From assembly GCA_031260825.1 (NCBI GenBank), contig JAISKS010000029.1, positions 1-24,584 of the forward strand: a stretch of 24,584 nucleotides of DNA, written 5' to 3'. Shown here in pieces: positions 1 to 7,516 of the stretch (positions within the stretch are counted from its first letter, which is position 1; each line of letters starts with the position of its first letter). The notes beneath the pieces are model-generated. The model ran no database searches. It was not told the DNA's origin and worked only from the letters and a program-made list of their open reading frames with translations. Origin of the DNA: Bifidobacteriaceae bacterium (lineage in GTDB: Bacteria; Actinomycetota; Actinomycetes; Actinomycetales; Bifidobacteriaceae). The position numbers were made by a program, and so were the translations under genes.

Positions 1-1
1 T

Positions 2-475
2 ATGAATACTGGTACAATTAAATACAAACTTTTACCTGATGCAGCTCCTATTGCTGCTGGTAATTTTGTTGCACTTGCAAAATCAGGATATTTCAATAAT
101 ACAAAATGTCACCGCCTAACAACTACTGCGAATTTCAAAGTGCTACAATGCGGCGACCCAGCTGGAAACGGTACTGGCGGACCTAACTATGAATGGGGTC
201 CAATCGAAAACGCACCTGCTGATGCAATGTACAAAAAAGCTTATATCGCAATGGCTAGACGCGGCGGAAACGCTGAATCTATGGGAAGCCAGTTCTTCTT
301 AGTTTATGGTGATACATCAATTCCTGCTGACGCAGCTGGTGGATATTCTGTATTTGGTGAAGTTACATCTGGTATCGATACAATTGAAGAAGTTGGAAAA
401 CGCGGTACAACTGATGGAAGTCAAGACGGACCTCCTAAATTTGATGTAACAATTAAAGGTGTTGAATTATTCTAA
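2..475 (+). CDS. Cyclophilin-type peptidyl-prolyl isomerase (5' end cut by window)
   Basis: Catalyses cis-trans isomerisation of X-Pro bonds during protein folding. The visible 157 residues are almost the whole cyclophilin barrel. The catalytic arginine lies in CHRL (R38), F45 and Q49 follow in FKVLQCGDP, and GSQFFLVYGD (95-104) lines the proline pocket. The CHRL...VLQCGDP wording is the form I know from actinobacterial PpiA/PpiB-like proteins. The ATG at base 2 aligns with the first beta strand (usually T-N-x-G-x-I), so it is probably an internal Met or a very short N-terminus. The real gene probably begins upstream, where actinobacterial members often have a membrane anchor. It ends 27 nt before the DUF349 gene and may be cotranscribed with it. 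The family call is secure; the start is unknown. Confidence 0.93.
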   Translation: MNTGTIKYKLLPDAAPIAAGNFVALAKSGYFNNTKCHRLTTTANFKVLQCGDPAGNGTGGPNYEWGPIENAPADAMYKKAYIAMARRGGNAESMGSQFFLVYGDTSIPADAAGGYSVFGEVTSGIDTIEEVGKRGTTDGSQDGPPKFDVTIKGVELF

Positions 476-502
476 TAATTTCAACATAAGGAGAATTTAA
501 TT

Positions 503-1660
503 ATGGTAACTGAGAAAAAAACAGCGAAATCTGCTGAAGATGCTGCTGAAAAAACTGGTGCTACAGCAACAAAATCTGGTACAAAAACTGCTGCAAAAAC
601 AGCTACGAAAACTGCTGCGAAAACAGCCGATTCAAAATCTGCTGCGAAAACAGCTAAAGTAAGCCCAGCTAATTTCACACCAGGTGACGCATTTAAAAAA
701 GCAATTCAAGCTAAAAAACCTCAAAAATTAATTGAAATTAATGATGAGAATCTTGAAGAATATCATGCTAAAATAAAAGCTAGAGTAGATGAACTTGCTG
801 ATAAAATTGTTAAAATTAGTGATACTGATTATTCAAAAAGCTCATTTAAAAATGCATTCAAACAACTTAATGATTTGGAATCTGAATTTTCATATTATAA
901 ATCTAGTTTTGTAAAATGTGTACCAAAATCTGCGATTAAAAAAGTTAATGATGCTAGATATAAATTCAATCTTAATTGGAGAGAATTCAATAAGGACTTT
1001 TCGAAAAATGCTAATCTTGTGATGAAAAATAAACAAGATATTATTGATCGCGCAAGAGCATTTGTTGCAAAAACTGATTGGGATGAACAAGCTGAAGAAT
1101 CACCAAAATGGGCAGAAGGATCTAAATTCTTTCATAATAGTTTAGAGGAATTCAAAAAAGCTGGTAGAACAAAACGTGAAACTGATGATGAGCTTTTTGA
1201 GGCTTTTGCTGATGTTAGAAATTCTTTCTACAAATTCAAAGAGCGAATTGATGTTGCAATGACTGCTAAAATGGAAGAAAACTTCGAAGCTAAAACAAAA
1301 TTACTTGCTGAAGCTCAAAAAATACTTCCTATAAAAGATATAGATTCAGCAGCAGCAGCACTTAATTCTATTCAAGATCGCTGGAATAAAATTGGACAAG
1401 TACCAAGAGATAAATTTCAAAAAATTGAAAATGATTTACAAAAAATATTTGATGAATTATCAGCATTAAAAGATAAGAAATTTGAAGAAGTTCGAAATAA
1501 TACAGACGATAGAGTTAGTGAATTTAAACAAAGCATTATTGATTCTATTGAGAAATTAAAATCTCAAATTGAAAATGCTGATTCTAAAGATAAGAATAAA
1601 ATCACTAAATTAAAAGATGAATTAAAAGGCAAAGAAGCCTTATTAAAAATAGTAAAATAG
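503..1660 (+). CDS. DUF349 repeat protein with Ala/Lys-rich N-terminal tail
   Basis: 385 residues. Residues 1-60 are low complexity, built from AAKTA-like units and strongly basic, resembling histone-H1-like tails. From about residue 75 the protein is helical and charged, with repeated W-x-E/K and F-x-x-F patterns (LNWREFNKDF, DWDEQAEESPKW, RNSFYKFKERID, DRWNKIGQVPRDKF) typical of tandem DUF349 modules of about 70 residues. The last 45 residues look like a coiled coil. DUF349 proteins are common in Actinobacteria and their biochemical role is unsettled, so no function is assigned. The start is supported by AAGGAG at 488-493, nine bases before the ATG. It follows a cyclophilin gene and precedes a solute-binding protein gene by 12 nt, so the three may form an operon. 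Confidence 0.88.
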   Translation: MVTEKKTAKSAEDAAEKTGATATKSGTKTAAKTATKTAAKTADSKSAAKTAKVSPANFTPGDAFKKAIQAKKPQKLIEINDENLEEYHAKIKARVDELADKIVKISDTDYSKSSFKNAFKQLNDLESEFSYYKSSFVKCVPKSAIKKVNDARYKFNLNWREFNKDFSKNANLVMKNKQDIIDRARAFVAKTDWDEQAEESPKWAEGSKFFHNSLEEFKKAGRTKRETDDELFEAFADVRNSFYKFKERIDVAMTAKMEENFEAKTKLLAEAQKILPIKDIDSAAAALNSIQDRWNKIGQVPRDKFQKIENDLQKIFDELSALKDKKFEEVRNNTDDRVSEFKQSIIDSIEKLKSQIENADSKDKNKITKLKDELKGKEALLKIVK

Positions 1661-1672
1661 ATAAGGAAACAT

Positions 1673-2515
1673 ATGAGTAATAAAGTATTTTTTGGAATAA
1701 TTATAGCAGCAATTGTAGCAGGATTTGCTTATATGACAATCACGCATATGAACAGAGAGCGCTCTTCATTAGAGTTTAATTCACTTTCAGATATACAAAA
1801 AAAAGGTGTAATTAGAGTTGGAATATACGAAGAACGCAAACCTTGGAGTTATACAATTGATGATAAATCCGTTGGATATAATGTTGATTTAGCTAATAAA
1901 ATCGCTGAAGATCTTGGCGTAAAACCTGAATTCGTATATATAAATTCTGCAGAAAGAATCACGGCTTTAGAAGCTAATACTGTTGATTTAGTTGTTGCGA
2001 ATCTTTCTATTACAGAACAGAGAAAAGAAAAAGTACTATTCACAGATCCTTATTTAAATACTGAATTAGGTATTGTAAAGCCTGTAGGTATGGCGCCACT
2101 ACCGGATGATTTAGTTGATATCGACTTTAATAAAATTATTGTAAAGCGAGGAAGTGTTGCTTATAATTATATTGAAGATTTGTATGGTTTTCATGCAGAT
2201 AAATTAAAAGTCGTAGAAAATGATATTGAAGCAAAAACAATGCTTCTATCTAGCGATGAGTATTTGATGTTAACTGATAATACTGATTCAATAGCTTTTG
2301 GAAAGAACTATCCTCAGCTTGAAGCACCTATATCCCACAGCTTTATTGGACCTGAATATCCACTTGCTGCTGCTGTTCATTTTGGAAATGAATCTCTAAA
2401 AAATGCTGTAAACAAAACTATGAATAATGGTGATTTCTTAAAAACTATTTATGATAAAGATCTTACAACTTATTTGGGATCAGAAAATCGCTCTTTATTT
2501 ACTGTAATTGATTAG
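1673..2515 (+). CDS. Membrane-anchored family 3 solute-binding protein
   Basis: 280 residues. An N-terminal hydrophobic segment (about 4-24) is a signal or anchor sequence. No lipobox cysteine follows, so it is probably a signal anchor rather than a lipoprotein. From residue 42 the order is that of amino-acid-binding SBP_bac_3 proteins: KKGVIRVGIYEERKPW, GYNVDLANKIAEDLGV, then ITALEANTVDLVVANLSITEQRK and FTDPYL. These form the ligand cleft of polar amino-acid ABC receptors. AAGGA at 1663-1667 sets the start. No permease or ATPase gene for amino-acid import lies next to it, so it is an orphan receptor in this window. The ligand cannot be named from sequence alone. The domain call is confident; the role in uptake is inferred. 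Confidence 0.87.
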   Translation: MSNKVFFGIIIAAIVAGFAYMTITHMNRERSSLEFNSLSDIQKKGVIRVGIYEERKPWSYTIDDKSVGYNVDLANKIAEDLGVKPEFVYINSAERITALEANTVDLVVANLSITEQRKEKVLFTDPYLNTELGIVKPVGMAPLPDDLVDIDFNKIIVKRGSVAYNYIEDLYGFHADKLKVVENDIEAKTMLLSSDEYLMLTDNTDSIAFGKNYPQLEAPISHSFIGPEYPLAAAVHFGNESLKNAVNKTMNNGDFLKTIYDKDLTTYLGSENRSLFTVID

Positions 2516-2533
2516 TAATTAGCATAATTTACT

Positions 2534-2566
2534 AGTTTATACTAGTGAACCTTCTGCTAGTAAACT
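2534..2566. terminator. Possible hairpin between convergent genes
   Basis: AGTTTA-(TA)-CTAG (2534-2545) can pair with CTAGTAAACT (2557-2566), giving a 10-bp stem with a two-base bulge and an 11-base loop. It lies between the solute-binding protein gene (+) and pepN (-), where a bidirectional terminator would be expected. Only a short CTTT follows, so termination strength is doubtful. Confidence 0.35.
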
Positions 2567-2582
2567 CTTTAAAGGGAATTTT

Positions 2583-5090
2583 CTATAGTGAACCCTCTAA
2601 AGCACCCATCTCATTTTCAACCCATTTAATATTGGCTGCGATTTCTTTTTCAGCAACCAAAATAGAACGGTTAAGCGAGATATTATCTTTTTTATCACTA
2701 AAGAACTCTAAAAATTCGTTTTGCTCAGATACTGTAATTAAACGATTTCCAGCGTAACGAGGAAACATATCTAATGATTTATCATTTGCAAAAGTGTCAT
2801 CAATCCAGTTCCAATTATCTTTCATCCAAGTCCAAGTAAGATATCTTGAATTATTGCCGGACAGCAATTGTGCAACGAACGAATAAATATCTTGTTGACG
2901 AACATTTTTATGATCTAGCATAAACTCTAATAATTTTGAAATCTTATCTGAAGTTTTTGCTGAGCATAAACCGACTTGAATATCTAATCTTACATATGCA
3001 TCATTTGTGTTCTTATATAAATCTAATAACTCAGTATATTCGCCGACAGAATTAGTGCTACATTTATATATATATGAGCCTGATAGAATCAGAGAATCAA
3101 CATCTTCACTATTTAAAATTGAAGCTAGTGATGGCGAAATTGTAGCAGGATCGTATTTTGCATATAACTTAATTAAACTAGCAAAAATCTGCTGTTCATC
3201 AATATTTAAGGATTTAGAATCTTGTAAATATTTAGCTGAAAGAGATGAGAATAAATCAAGAAAATTTGTAGAAATAAATCTATTAATCTTTGGCTGTAAA
3301 TTTTCATTAGCTGCAGCGAATTTTTGAAGACCACCGATTAGAACAATTGCTGAATCGAAAACAGCAGCATTAGTTTCATTTTTCACAAGTTTCAAAAGTT
3401 CAATATGACGACTAATTGGAGTATATCCAGAAGCGCTAAGAACTGCCTGTTCACTTAGAATTTGTAGCTTTGTCATATCATTATAATTATCAAAATTATC
3501 AATAATCTTTGACCATAAAGTATCATCATAACTCACAATATAATGTCCTACATTTTCAGAATTAAACGGTAATGTCTCTAAATTATCAAATGATTTACTA
3601 TCAATATTAAAATCAGCAGACTTTGCAGCTAATAATTCTGGTACATTTTCTATATTTGAAAATAGTGGTACAGTCCAGTTTTTCTCTGCATTATATCCAA
3701 AGCATTCTTGATTAATAGTGATTTTTTCTCCGTCAATCGATGCTGTAATTAATGGAAATCCTGATTGATTTAGCCAAGGATTTATAAATTCCTCAACCCA
3801 ATCTCCTAGACAATCCCAAAGATTTTTTCCGGTTGTATTGCTATAATGATATTTCTCAAAATATGATTTTAAACCAGATTGGAACTGTGAAGTCCCTAGC
3901 ATTTTCCAAATCATTTTTAAAAGTCTTCCGCCTTTTGCATACACAATCGCACCATCAAATAATGTAGAAATTTCATCAGGATGTGATACAATTTGCTGAA
4001 CGGATTGTACCCCTTCAAGACGGTCACGACTAAGAGCATAATTAGGTTCAGTGATTTCGTAATCATCCCAAATCTTAAGTTCAGTGTGAATCGCATCGGT
4101 GCAAATATACTCCATTAAGTTTGCAAAACTTTCGTTTAGCCAAAGTTCATCCCACCATTTCATTGTTACAAGATTGCCAAACCATTGATGGGCAAGCTCA
4201 TGTGCTACAACTGTTGCGACGCGTCTGCGCTGGTTAATCGGTGCATCTACTTCGCATAATAATGCAGTTTCACGATAAGTGATAAGACCCCAATTCTCCA
4301 TAGCCCCAGCTGAGAAATCTGGAAGCGCTAAATGAATTGAACGTGGTAGCGGATATGGAGTAGCATAAAAATCTTCATAAAATTCAAGTGATTTTACGGC
4401 AGTATCAAGTGCATATTCGAGCTGAGATAAAGGCTGAATTGGTGAGCTCATTACGCTAACTTCAGTACCAGATTTCGTAGATGATTTTATTTCATTAAAA
4501 TTTCCAGCAGCGAATGCTAGTAAATATGGACTCATTTTAGGAGTTTTATCGAATGTATGAATTAAGTCTCCATTTTCATTTTTTTCAACTGAAGTTTCAG
4601 GCATATTTGAAATCACTTTATAAGAATCAGAATGCTCATTTATTACGCAAATTGCAACATCAAATGTAGCTTTACCAGCAGGCTCATCGATGCAAGGAAA
4701 TGCTTTGCGAGCATAATGGCTTTCAAACTGAGTCGCAAAAATTTCTCCGCCTTTATATTTACATAAATATAAACCGTTCATAATTGTTTGATTTACTTTG
4801 CCAGAAAAATCCATTTTAAGTTCAATTTCAGATTCAGACCCGTCGATTGATATATGAATTTCATTATTTTCTTGCGCTGAAAATTCTGCATTTTCATTGT
4901 TAACAGTAACGTTTTTTATAGAGAGTTCATCAGCATGTACTAAGAAAAAATGTTCTTTAATTCCAAGCTCTGTCAGTGTGCCTTGTAATATAACTGTACC
5001 GAAAAATTCTTTATTTTTTGCATCGATAGTTAACTGTAAAGAGTAGTTATTTGGGATAAGATAATCAGTTCCATGTTTTAATGTTGTCAT
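2583..5090 (-). CDS. pepN: Aminopeptidase N (M1 family zinc metallopeptidase)
   Basis: 835 residues, the usual length for actinobacterial PepN. It removes N-terminal residues from peptides in the cytosol. The exopeptidase motif GAMENWG is at 262-268. The zinc site HELAH is at 297-301 with the third ligand E320 in LNESF, exactly HExxH-x18-E. No signal peptide is visible. The C-terminal ERAP1-like helical domain fills residues about 500-835. On the minus strand AAAGG (complement of 5097-5101) lies six bases upstream of the ATG, supporting the start. It diverges from the glycosyltransferase gene across a 70-base promoter region. The last codons are imperfectly repeated 43 bases beyond the stop. 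Together with the oligopeptidase B and amino-acid permease at 12.7-16.3 kb it suggests peptide-based nutrition. Confidence 0.96.
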   Translation of the reverse strand: MTTLKHGTDYLIPNNYSLQLTIDAKNKEFFGTVILQGTLTELGIKEHFFLVHADELSIKNVTVNNENAEFSAQENNEIHISIDGSESEIELKMDFSGKVNQTIMNGLYLCKYKGGEIFATQFESHYARKAFPCIDEPAGKATFDVAICVINEHSDSYKVISNMPETSVEKNENGDLIHTFDKTPKMSPYLLAFAAGNFNEIKSSTKSGTEVSVMSSPIQPLSQLEYALDTAVKSLEFYEDFYATPYPLPRSIHLALPDFSAGAMENWGLITYRETALLCEVDAPINQRRRVATVVAHELAHQWFGNLVTMKWWDELWLNESFANLMEYICTDAIHTELKIWDDYEITEPNYALSRDRLEGVQSVQQIVSHPDEISTLFDGAIVYAKGGRLLKMIWKMLGTSQFQSGLKSYFEKYHYSNTTGKNLWDCLGDWVEEFINPWLNQSGFPLITASIDGEKITINQECFGYNAEKNWTVPLFSNIENVPELLAAKSADFNIDSKSFDNLETLPFNSENVGHYIVSYDDTLWSKIIDNFDNYNDMTKLQILSEQAVLSASGYTPISRHIELLKLVKNETNAAVFDSAIVLIGGLQKFAAANENLQPKINRFISTNFLDLFSSLSAKYLQDSKSLNIDEQQIFASLIKLYAKYDPATISPSLASILNSEDVDSLILSGSYIYKCSTNSVGEYTELLDLYKNTNDAYVRLDIQVGLCSAKTSDKISKLLEFMLDHKNVRQQDIYSFVAQLLSGNNSRYLTWTWMKDNWNWIDDTFANDKSLDMFPRYAGNRLITVSEQNEFLEFFSDKKDNISLNRSILVAEKEIAANIKWVENEMGALEGSL

Positions 5091-5119
5091 TATAGGCCTT
5101 TCATTATATTTATATGTCT

Positions 5120-5125
5120 ATTATA
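5120..5125 (-). promoter_or_regulatory. pepN -10 box
   Basis: On the minus strand this reads TATAAT (context TTAGTATAATAG), about 30 bases upstream of the pepN ATG. That leaves a short leader holding the AAAGG ribosome site. No convincing -35 is seen. It lies within the same 70-base divergent region as the glycosyltransferase promoter. Confidence 0.5.
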
Positions 5126-5148
5126 CTAAGATTCTCGATTTTTTACTG

Positions 5149-5154
5149 TAAAAT
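5149..5154 (+). promoter_or_regulatory. -10 box for the glycosyltransferase operon, leaderless geometry
   Basis: TAAAAT ends six bases before the ATG at 5161 and no Shine-Dalgarno fits between them. Transcription would therefore begin at or next to the start codon. The spacing matches the stronger boxes at 12699, 16469 and 21209. Confidence 0.5.
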
Positions 5155-5160
5155 ATTAGT

Positions 5161-6435
5161 ATGATTCTATTATATTTTTTTGATGCACTGATTATTTTTG
5201 TGGGTGCCATCGGCATCATATATCAAGGTGTATGTGTATTCGTCGGGCTATTTGGTAAGCCTGAAGAATTCCCTGATGCTGATCCACATAAAATTTGTGT
5301 ATTAATCTCTGCAAGAAATGAGAAAAATGTGATTGGGCAATTAATTAAATCAATTCGTGAATGTGATTATGATCAAAGCTTCGTTGATATTTGGGTTTGT
5401 GCTGATAATTGTACTGATAATACTGCTCAGATTTGTCGAGATTTAGGCGCCTCTGTTGTAGAAAGAGAAAATCTAGATTTGATTGGAAAAGGCTATGCTC
5501 TTGAATATATGATTAACGAAATGAATCATAAAGATGATGACTATGATGCATTTTTGGTACTAGATGCTGATAATATTTTAGACAAAAATTATATAAAAGA
5601 AATGAATAAATGTTTCTCTTCTGGATATGAAGTTATCACAAGTTATCGTAATTCCAAGAACACTTCTACAAATTGGGTTAGCGCTGCATCAGCACTTTGG
5701 TTTATAAAAGAGTCTAGACTTCTTAACAATTCACGTATGATTATTGGTACATCTTGCCATGTTGGTGGTACAGGATTTATGTTTTCTCAGCGAATAAAAA
5801 CCAGAAATAATGGCTGGAAACATCATTTACTCACAGAAGATTTGGAGTTCACAATGGACACTGTACTTAATGGTGACAGAATCGGATATTGTGGAAAAGC
5901 AATGCTTTATGATGAGCAACCTGTGACTTTTTCACAATCTTGGCGTCAAAGACTTCGTTGGTCTAAAGGATTTTTGCAAGTATTTAGTAAATATGGACAT
6001 GCCTTAATTAGACGTGCGATTAAAGAAGGCGATTTTTCTTGCGTCGATTTGTCGCTATTAATTTTGCCATGGGTATTCCTTCAAATTATAAGATTAGGCC
6101 TTGGTGCTTTGTATATTGCACTTGGGATACAGTCTGTTGCTGGTCAGGTTAGTTCGCTAGAATCAATGGCACTAATGACGGTAATAGGATTATTCCTAAT
6201 GATGATATTTGCATTAATTACAATAGTTGCCGAAAGAGATAAACTTGATATTTCCAATAAAGAAATCGTTGTATTTATTTTAAGTTTCCCACTATATGTG
6301 CTTAGTTATATGCCGATTAGTTTTCAAGCAATTTTCTCAAAAGTTGAATGGAAGCCGATTGAACATGGTCAACCTTCGACTAGTTTAGGCGAAACATCTG
6401 CTACTAAACCTTCCAAAAAGAGTAAAAAAAAGTAA
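5161..6435 (+). CDS. Membrane glycosyltransferase, GT2 family
   Basis: 424 residues. One N-terminal membrane segment (about 5-30), a cytoplasmic GT-A domain, then three C-terminal membrane segments (about 300-400) and a basic tail KKSKKK. GT2 hallmarks are visible: VLISARNEKNVI (48-59), the DAD metal motif (135-137), TED (225-227, catalytic base region) and QRLRW (263-267), as in processive synthases of hyaluronan, cellulose or poly-N-acetylglucosamine type. It probably transfers sugar from a nucleotide donor to an envelope acceptor; donor and product are not readable. It is the first gene of a run with an App1-type phosphatase (4-nt gap) and cmk-der. The start is supported by the leaderless -10 spacing rather than a ribosome site. 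Confidence 0.9.
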   Translation: MILLYFFDALIIFVGAIGIIYQGVCVFVGLFGKPEEFPDADPHKICVLISARNEKNVIGQLIKSIRECDYDQSFVDIWVCADNCTDNTAQICRDLGASVVERENLDLIGKGYALEYMINEMNHKDDDYDAFLVLDADNILDKNYIKEMNKCFSSGYEVITSYRNSKNTSTNWVSAASALWFIKESRLLNNSRMIIGTSCHVGGTGFMFSQRIKTRNNGWKHHLLTEDLEFTMDTVLNGDRIGYCGKAMLYDEQPVTFSQSWRQRLRWSKGFLQVFSKYGHALIRRAIKEGDFSCVDLSLLILPWVFLQIIRLGLGALYIALGIQSVAGQVSSLESMALMTVIGLFLMMIFALITIVAERDKLDISNKEIVVFILSFPLYVLSYMPISFQAIFSKVEWKPIEHGQPSTSLGETSATKPSKKSKKK

Positions 6436-6439
6436 TATA

Positions 6440-7516
6440 ATGTCACTAGATTTTTTGTATAATATTGGAAAATTCTCTGCTAAACATAATGCAAATTTTC
6501 TAATAAAAAAGGGTTACAAACCTCGTGTTACAACATATTATTGTTATGGAAATACTCAAAAAGTGCGTATGCTTTGTCGTATATTAATCTCAAAATATGA
6601 TTGGTCAAATGAACGTGTAAAAAGAGGTTTTTTTAATTTCTTCACAACTGAAGTACCAAATTTTCCTGTACAGATTTTTATTGATGGTAAACTGGTCAAT
6701 AAAACATATTTAACAGATTCTGCAGGATATATTGATGAAATAATTGATTATGAATTAGAGCCTGGCGAGCATCAAATCTCATTTTCTATATTTAAAAAAG
6801 AATACTTTGAAAAATTATATGTTTACCCGCTTAATTTGAAAGTTGGACTGATAAGTGATATTGATGATACTATTATGATAAGTAATGTACCACAAACTTT
6901 TAGGGCTATTTATAATCAACTTTTGTCATCTCCATTTAATAGAAAACCTGTGAAAGGAATGAGCAATTTGTATAATCAAATCAATGATAAATATAATGGA
7001 GAAGCTGCTTTCTTCTATTTATCAATGTCACCTTGGAATATATATTCTACTATCAGAAAATTTATTTCTTCAAATGGTTTTCCAAAAGGTGCATATCTGT
7101 TAAGCAATTTAATGGCGACAAAATCTAAATTATCGTATTCAATTGTATCGCATAAATATACCCAAATTAAGCATTTAATTGAATTTTTTCCAAATACAAA
7201 ATGGATATTAGCGGGAGATGATGGACAACAAGACCTGAATATTTATCTATGGATTGTAAGGTCATATTCTAAACATATTAAATCGATTATGATTAGAACA
7301 ATTAATTCAAATGAAAATGAGGTATACAAAAAAATTCACTCAAGAGTAAATATAAATTATGAAAAAACTCAAGTGAATGTTTATTTTGGTGATAATGGAT
7401 TTGATTTATCAAATAAAATTTTTCCTAATAAACCAGCTGCGAAAAAACATTTTACGCAAATATTTCTAAAAAAAGAATCTAAAAATAATAATGAAAATGG
7501 AAATGGTGAATTATGA
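6440..7516 (+). CDS. App1-type (DUF2183) HAD phosphatase
   Basis: 358 residues. The N-terminal 130 residues include an Ig-like beta region (VPNFPVQIFIDGKLVNK...EPGEHQISFSI). The catalytic part has the HAD-type motif D140-I-D142-D-T, a second motif at SMSPWNIY, a lysine in SHKYTQIKHL and an acidic motif GDDGQQD. This order matches the App1 catalytic domain (DUF2183), named for the yeast actin-patch phosphatidate phosphatase. Bacterial members are usually annotated only by domain, so a lipid phosphate substrate is a guess. It begins 4 nt after the glycosyltransferase gene without a strong ribosome site and overlaps cmk-der by ATGA, so translational coupling is likely. Its pairing with a membrane glycosyltransferase hints at envelope lipid or polysaccharide metabolism. 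Confidence 0.86.
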   Translation: MSLDFLYNIGKFSAKHNANFLIKKGYKPRVTTYYCYGNTQKVRMLCRILISKYDWSNERVKRGFFNFFTTEVPNFPVQIFIDGKLVNKTYLTDSAGYIDEIIDYELEPGEHQISFSIFKKEYFEKLYVYPLNLKVGLISDIDDTIMISNVPQTFRAIYNQLLSSPFNRKPVKGMSNLYNQINDKYNGEAAFFYLSMSPWNIYSTIRKFISSNGFPKGAYLLSNLMATKSKLSYSIVSHKYTQIKHLIEFFPNTKWILAGDDGQQDLNIYLWIVRSYSKHIKSIMIRTINSNENEVYKKIHSRVNINYEKTQVNVYFGDNGFDLSNKIFPNKPAAKKHFTQIFLKKESKNNNENGNGEL

